NCBI GenBank assembly: GCA_964364855.1
Contig: CAYINU010000033.1
Location: forward strand, 1 to 18,312
Direction of reading: 5' to 3'
Length of the DNA: 18,312 nt
Source: CAYINU01 sp964364855
GTDB lineage: Bacteria > Margulisbacteria > Marinamargulisbacteria > CAYINU01
Shown: in pieces, positions 14,449 to 18,312 of the stretch
How positions within the stretch are numbered: the first letter of the stretch is position 1
How the letters are laid out: the number at the start of each line of letters is the position of its first letter
Notes under the pieces: generated by a model
What the model saw: the letters and a program-made list of their open reading frames with translations, nothing else
Databases searched by the model: none
Told to the model about the DNA's origin: nothing
Position numbers and translations under genes: made by a program

Positions 14449-15918
14449 ATGACTACCATCAATTTCGGAACATCTGGACATCGGGGTATCGTGGGCGAGG
14501 GCTTTTCGGAGCGCCATGTCCAGGCCATAGGGCATGCCATCGGTCATTATCTGAGTGAGAGATTCGCTACCCCTACGATCCTATTGGGAATGGACCCCCG
14601 TCAGGGTAATTCCCCCACACTAAAAGCGGGAAGCTTTTCCGCGCTTTTGGCCCAGATTCTCGTGTCTTGGAGTGTTAATGTATGGTCTCACACTGTCTTT
14701 GCGCCTACGCCGCTCATTTCCTGGGCCATTGGCCATTTTGGATTGCAAGGAGGGGTCATGCTCACGGCTTCCCACAATCCGTCTGCTTATAACGGGCTGA
14801 AATTTAATGATGAATGGGGAGCACCTGCCCCGGTGGAGGTGACACGGGAAATCGGAGTCCTGGCCAACCGCTACTACGACAGTCCGCCTGCACGTCGCGG
14901 CAGCCAGGTCGGCAGTGTCCGCTTGGTTGACTTCACTTCTGATTTTGCAAACGCCTTGATCGAGTCTGTCCAGAAGGCCCAAGGGGGTCAACTGGCACCC
15001 CTATTGGATAAAAAAATTGTGGTCGATGTCAAACATGGGACGGCCGCACCCGTTTGGGAGGTGATCTGCCAGAAGTGCCGTCTTCGGGACTACACGATTT
15101 TACATGCCGAGCCACGCAGCGATTTTGGCAACTTGGAAACCAACCCGACTGCGCCTGGAGCGCTGGATGACTTGCGACATCAGATGCGGATCCTGGGGGC
15201 GGATGCCGGGTTTGCCCACGACCCAGACGCGGACCGTCACGTGATTGTGGATGAGTCGGGGACCGTATTGTCCCCTGAAGAAACAGCGGTTCTTATTTTG
15301 TATCATTTGGTTCGGCAACACCAGCCCGTGTGGGGGATTGCAACGACCCTTGCGTCATCGCTGCTCGTGCATGCCGCCGCGACCCAATGGCAGGTACATT
15401 TTGAAGAAACGCCGGTGGGTTTTAAATACTTTGCTCCAGCCCTTAAAGCAGCCCGTTTGGCCCATCGTATCGGGTTAGCCGTGGAGTCCTCGGGTGGCTT
15501 TTCCGCCTCCTTTCATACCCTGGAAAAATGCGGGTTTTTGCCCTGTCTTTGGGTGTTAGAAATCGCTGCGGCCCGAAATTTGCCGGTGTCCGCGCTACGA
15601 GAAGAGCTTCACCGCGAGGTGGGAACATGGACCTTCCGTGAAGTGGCTATTCACTTTGATCCCGATAAAAAAAGGTCTTTGGTTGACCTTTTCAAGTCAG
15701 TTTCTCCCGCGCAGCTTTCCGACCAGTTGGGTTTGTCTGTCACGGCTCTGGATTCCCGGGACGGGTTGAAAGCCTGGGTTGGGGATAATGCGTGGATGTT
15801 GTGGCGGCTTTCGGGTACCGAGCCGGTGGCGCGGTTGTATGTCGAAGCCCCTACCGGCGAAGAGACCTCCCAGCTGCAACATGCGGCCGAAGGATGGATT
15901 CGATCACGGATTTCCTAG
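14449..15918 (+). CDS. Phosphoglucomutase/phosphomannomutase family protein
   Basis: This 489-residue alpha-D-phosphohexomutase interconverts sugar 1- and 6-phosphates for nucleotide-sugar synthesis. INFGTSGHRG (4-13) is the opening motif. TASHNPS (106-112) carries the phosphoserine Ser108. DPDADRH (258-264) binds the metal. ESSGG (346-350) contacts the sugar. RLSGTEPVARLYVEA (from 453) binds the phosphate. ATG at 14449 is chosen because family homology begins there; an upstream GTG/ATG-type start would lie inside tRNA-Leu. No ribosome binding site precedes it, only a T-run, so it may be translated from a leaderless or very short-leader transcript released by tRNA processing. Its TAG stop is the first codon of repeat copy B. 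It may feed precursors to the glycosyltransferases here. Confidence 0.92.
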   Translation: MTTINFGTSGHRGIVGEGFSERHVQAIGHAIGHYLSERFATPTILLGMDPRQGNSPTLKAGSFSALLAQILVSWSVNVWSHTVFAPTPLISWAIGHFGLQGGVMLTASHNPSAYNGLKFNDEWGAPAPVEVTREIGVLANRYYDSPPARRGSQVGSVRLVDFTSDFANALIESVQKAQGGQLAPLLDKKIVVDVKHGTAAPVWEVICQKCRLRDYTILHAEPRSDFGNLETNPTAPGALDDLRHQMRILGADAGFAHDPDADRHVIVDESGTVLSPEETAVLILYHLVRQHQPVWGIATTLASSLLVHAAATQWQVHFEETPVGFKYFAPALKAARLAHRIGLAVESSGGFSASFHTLEKCGFLPCLWVLEIAAARNLPVSALREELHREVGTWTFREVAIHFDPDKKRSLVDLFKSVSPAQLSDQLGLSVTALDSRDGLKAWVGDNAWMLWRLSGTEPVARLYVEAPTGEETSQLQHAAEGWIRSRIS

Positions 15919-16130
15919 AGGCCATCTCATAATATAATACCGCCATGGAGCCCTCTGCTCCGCTCAAAATGCCCTTCATGGGCTCCGCCCAGCCGGGCAG
16001 CCTTGACCCGACGTGCCATTGGGCACCTCGAGTCTACGGTTCCGTCGCTATGCTCCTCACACATAGCGCCGCTATGCTCCGCGTTTTGTGCTCACACCAG
16101 AACTCCCTGACGCCATTCTGAGACGGCCTT
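15916..16130 (+). repeat. Dispersed intergenic repeat, long copy B
   Basis: This 215-base element is nearly identical, but inverted, to copy A at 11378-11586. It starts TAGAGGCCATCTCATAAT and ends CTGAGACGGCCTT. A further weaker match to the copy at 8352 (GGCCAGCTCTA) extends to 16153. It differs from A mainly by a TATTA duplication near the left end. The first three bases are the mutase stop codon. From 16154 to 16245 I see nothing recognisable. Confidence 0.9.
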
Positions 16131-16245
16131 GGGGGTTTATGAGGCCAGCTCTAGGAACACAGTGAGCCCGCAGGGGTAAGAAGAAAACCTTTATTCCGCC
16201 TCAACTTTACCTCTGCCGGGAATAAAAAGAGTTACTCTTTAAAAG

Positions 16246-16274
16246 TTGACATCGTCATCTGCATTCATTATTTT
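16246..16274 (+). promoter_or_regulatory. Candidate sigma70-type promoter for the immunity/toxin genes
   Basis: A consensus TTGACA (16246-16251) is 17 bases from TATTTT (16269-16274) in an AT-rich stretch. It points at the Imm11-like gene 163 bases downstream. The GC-rich remnant lies between, in the leader. Confidence 0.5.
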
Positions 16275-16297
16275 GATACTTTGTCTCAGTAAAGTAG

Positions 16298-16414
16298 CAT
16301 TGCCCGTCATCTTGCCCACCGGCGGGGCGGGTTGCGGATTCGGCCCGGAGTGCGGTTGTGGGTGGGGCCGTGGGTGGTGGCCGAACGGGTGGAGTGGAGT
16401 TTGCGAGAGTTTAG
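16298..16414 (+). pseudogene. Remnant of a toxin-type protein (SARSA...GGVEFAR motif)
   Basis: A frame without a usable start reads AGRVADSARSAVVGG, then GGGRTGGVEFARV, and ends in TAG at 16412-16414. It closely matches residues 313-333 of the downstream open frame (AGRSGDSARSANRVGGVEFAR), with about ten extra residues in the middle. An in-frame TAG at 16295-16297 closes it upstream. It is most simply a leftover piece of a related toxin gene just before the immunity gene. Confidence 0.6.
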
Positions 16415-16436
16415 CGGCTTAAAAAGGAGTAAAAAA

Positions 16437-17201
16437 ATGAGTGATAAAAGTGTGTATGCGTGGTACGGGAAACATACGCCAAAGGGTATGCAATTGGGGG
16501 GGATGGTGAAGGGGGAACATATTTCTGAAGATCTGTTGAGCCTTGGCCGCCCGCTGAAAGAGGCTATAGCAAAATGGCAAACTTTTATTGGGGTACAAAA
16601 AGCCGAAAAAGGACTTCACTCTCAAGCAGACTTTAATTTAGAAGTCCCTCGAACCCTAAAATGGGCTCAGAATCCCTATCCCATCAAGTGTATTTGCTAC
16701 GTAGATAAAGAAAAGCTAGAAACCTGGGATACGCCGCAACTCATGAACCCTGGCTCTATGACGTGCAGTGAAAAAGTAGTGGGGATTTTTCAAAAGCTTT
16801 GTCCGGGTGAATTTGAGGCATATCCGCTGATTGTAGAAACCCAAACGGGCATTAGCACGAAGTATTTTTTAATTAACATCACCCATATCATTAATCCGGC
16901 GATTGATCGAGAAAAGTGCATTTATACAACTTTGTCGGATAGGGTAATTGGCAAAGAAGATGCAATAGCAGGGGGCGGATTTAAACGGCTACTTTTAATC
17001 AAAGGATGTATGAAAGAAAAACAACTGGGTAGAATGTATGACCAGCTATCCCGAGAAATGATCGCCAAACCGGTTATCGAAGCCTTTCAGAGAGAAAAAG
17101 TAACCGGGTTTACGTACATTCCCTTAGAAGACGACATCAATAAATTATACAAATCGAACCGACTACCCAATGGAAAATTAGTGGGTTACGAAGATGCGTA
17201 A
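16437..17201 (+). CDS. Imm11-like (DUF1629) immunity protein
   Basis: This 254-residue protein resembles the Imm11/DUF1629 family, whose members neutralise the toxin domain encoded next to them in polymorphic toxin systems. The family-like segments are the C-terminal half: EAYPLIVETQTG-STKYFLINI (near 125-145), INPAIDREKC, the GGFKRLLLIKGCMKEKQLGRM segment, and KPVIEAFQREKVTGFTYIPLED. The start is ATG at 16437, with AAAAAGGAG seven bases upstream. A start at 16332 would add 35 residues read out of frame from the GC-rich remnant. It overlaps the start of the AHH nuclease frame by eight bases, so the pair is translationally coupled. It is cytoplasmic, with no signal peptide. Base composition is lower in GC than its flanks, as is common for exchanged immunity genes. 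Confidence 0.75.
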   Translation: MSDKSVYAWYGKHTPKGMQLGGMVKGEHISEDLLSLGRPLKEAIAKWQTFIGVQKAEKGLHSQADFNLEVPRTLKWAQNPYPIKCICYVDKEKLETWDTPQLMNPGSMTCSEKVVGIFQKLCPGEFEAYPLIVETQTGISTKYFLINITHIINPAIDREKCIYTTLSDRVIGKEDAIAGGGFKRLLLIKGCMKEKQLGRMYDQLSREMIAKPVIEAFQREKVTGFTYIPLEDDINKLYKSNRLPNGKLVGYEDA

Positions 17202-18312
17202 ATACATAGCCTTTCCCCAATCAGGTAGGAACCAAGTTCCCGATCGGATACCCCTTACCTCCCAGTTTCGGGACCAAGTCGGGAATAACAGCCAAGTTTT
17301 TTTTGATAACCGAACGGGGACTATCATTGCGGAAATCCGAACTCCAAATGGCCAACTTCTTAAACTGACCGATACCCAAATCCGAAACGGAGTAACTGGT
17401 CACCCCATTGACGGAATTGCCGTATCCAAAATGAGTGAACTGGATTCCAATCGATGGGTTCCGATCTATGTGTCTTCCACCCAATGCGTTCATATCTGGC
17501 CAGTATTAAGAGCTGCCGGAAAAGATGACGAGGAAAGGGTTGCAAGAGTAAGGCAAAGTGGGTTTCAGCAGCACCATATCGTACCGAAAGAGATTTTGAA
17601 TCGAGATTTAAGCAGTATTCAAGACGGCGCATTTCGGCAAGATTTGGAGAATGCACGTGTGTTGCTGGCTAGAACGAACTTTGAATTAGATTCGACGAGG
17701 AATATGATTTTCTTGCCAAGTGGAAAAGCGGATACAGTAGGCCACGAAAGTCGGACCGTTCATCGGGGGTATCATGGAGAATACTCGAGGGATGTTGCAA
17801 GAAAACTGTCTGAACAGTGGCAGATATCTCGACGAGAAGAATGGTCCGATGCACGATGCCAAGAAGAAGTCACCCGAGTTATAACCGATCTTCGCCAACA
17901 ACTTCGGTCTGGTGATATAGAGCTGAATGCAGCAGTAGATTTCTCAAGCGCGGCGCAGCCACTCGCCGGAGACGGTGCCGCTACCTCTGCCGCAGCAGCC
18001 TCCGCCGCGGCATCTGTGTCATTAGCAGATGTATCTGTAGTGGTTCCGGAGCCGACGATACAGATTCCGGATGCGGACCTTCAACGTGTCGCGGAAGCGC
18101 ATCCGTCCTATGTGCTCACGCAAGAGATCGCGGGGCGGAGCGGGGATTCGGCTCGGAGTGCGAACCGGGTGGGGGGCGTGGAGTTTGCGCGGGGGGTGGT
18201 GACGGGGTTGAATGTGACAGATCCCAGGACCCAGGCGCCGTATGGGGAGTTTCTGGTGGGTTTGTTGGCCCGGCGTGGGGCGCCTAGGATTACGCGGGGG
18301 GAATATGATCAA
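17194..18312 (+). CDS. AHH-type nuclease toxin protein, runs off the window (partial)
   Basis: From ATG at 17194 the frame stays open for 373 codons to the window edge. Residues 1-110 are unrecognised. GFQQHHIVPKEIL (His127/His128), NMIFLP (170-175) and VHRGYHGEYS (His190, His194) are the three parts of an AHH domain, an HNH/endonuclease VII-like nuclease fold used by polymorphic toxins. An Ala/Ser-rich linker follows near 250-285. Then comes AGRSGDSARSANRVGGVEFAR (313-333) and a GC-rich segment with APYGEFLVGLLARRGAP and ITRGEYDQ. The start overlaps the Imm11-like gene by eight bases. The immunity gene precedes the toxin, opposite to the common order, and the nuclease lies in the N-terminal half, so this may itself be a displaced cassette fused to a following module. 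Confidence 0.75.
   Translation, partial: MRKYIAFPQSGRNQVPDRIPLTSQFRDQVGNNSQVFFDNRTGTIIAEIRTPNGQLLKLTDTQIRNGVTGHPIDGIAVSKMSELDSNRWVPIYVSSTQCVHIWPVLRAAGKDDEERVARVRQSGFQQHHIVPKEILNRDLSSIQDGAFRQDLENARVLLARTNFELDSTRNMIFLPSGKADTVGHESRTVHRGYHGEYSRDVARKLSEQWQISRREEWSDARCQEEVTRVITDLRQQLRSGDIELNAAVDFSSAAQPLAGDGAATSAAAASAAASVSLADVSVVVPEPTIQIPDADLQRVAEAHPSYVLTQEIAGRSGDSARSANRVGGVEFARGVVTGLNVTDPRTQAPYGEFLVGLLARRGAPRITRGEYDQ
18133..18195 (+). repeat. GC-rich segment repeated from 16320-16411
   Basis: The stretch encoding GRSGDSARSANRVGGVEFAR shares GATTCGGC(C/T)CGGAGTGCG and GGAGTTTGCG with the remnant at about 16320-16411. Both copies are much richer in GC than the genes beside them. The copy inside the open frame lacks about 30 bases present upstream. 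The pair, in direct orientation 1.8 kb apart, brackets the Imm11-like gene and the nuclease domain. Confidence 0.65.

Noticed and set aside
11378..16130. Repeats A and B as the ends of one composite transposon
   Set aside because: The segment between them is housekeeping genes (folP, folK, tsaE, tRNA-Leu, mutase) with no transposase, and other copies of the repeat lie singly elsewhere in the window.
17221..18312. Several minus-strand frames of 61-98 codons, one reaching the window end
   Set aside because: They are antisense shadows of the 373-codon open plus-strand frame that carries the AHH motifs; the Pro/Arg-rich composition reflects the GC-rich complement.

Overview
The window is bacterial chromosomal DNA of moderate GC content. 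It opens with the 3' end of a 16S rRNA gene whose tail (ending ACCTCCTTTCT) carries a complete anti-Shine-Dalgarno, and several genes have matching AAGGAGG-type ribosome binding sites. I cannot place the organism below the level of Bacteria from the sequence alone. No 23S or 5S rRNA follows the 16S gene, so the rRNA operon looks split at this locus. tRNA-Ile(GAU) and tRNA-Ala(UGC), which usually sit in the 16S-23S spacer, occur here as separate genes on the other strand.

Region 1 (1-7.4 kb) is accessory and decaying. It holds the 16S end, a possible kinase-fold protein, a GT2 fragment, tRNA-Ile, an intact DUF4256 gene, a deleted COG1373-type AAA ATPase, an unknown gene, a two-gene operon of a small RHH-like protein and a SIR2-like NADase-type protein, and then a row of broken genes. 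Three broken genes (AAA ATPase, N6 DNA methylase, RhuM) keep recognisable N- and C-terminal ends joined directly, with the middle missing. The region ends at tRNA-Ala. Both tRNAs are followed on their own strand by a long hairpin with a shared inner core.

Region 2 (7.4-16 kb) is housekeeping. It contains a GT2 glycosyltransferase, an N-succinylamino acid racemase/OSBS-like enzyme overlapping an M20 amidohydrolase (a pair that suggests D- to L-amino acid conversion), a small basic protein with a strong ribosome binding site and terminator, a folP-folK-tsaE-GT4 operon, and tRNA-Leu(GAG) directly ahead of a phosphohexomutase gene without a visible ribosome binding site. Two near-identical copies (about 210 bp) of a dispersed intergenic repeat lie in inverted orientation around the folP-operon/tRNA-Leu/mutase block. 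Each supplies the TAG stop codon of the adjoining gene. Shorter relatives lie at about 0.5, 3.4 and 8.4 kb.

Region 3 (16-18.3 kb) is a polymorphic-toxin type locus. An Imm11-like immunity gene overlaps the start of a long reading frame that stays open to the window end (at least 373 codons) and contains an AHH-type HNH nuclease domain. A GC-rich stretch encoding a SARSA...GGVEFAR motif occurs inside this frame and again as a remnant just upstream of the immunity gene, as expected where toxin cassettes have been exchanged by recombination.
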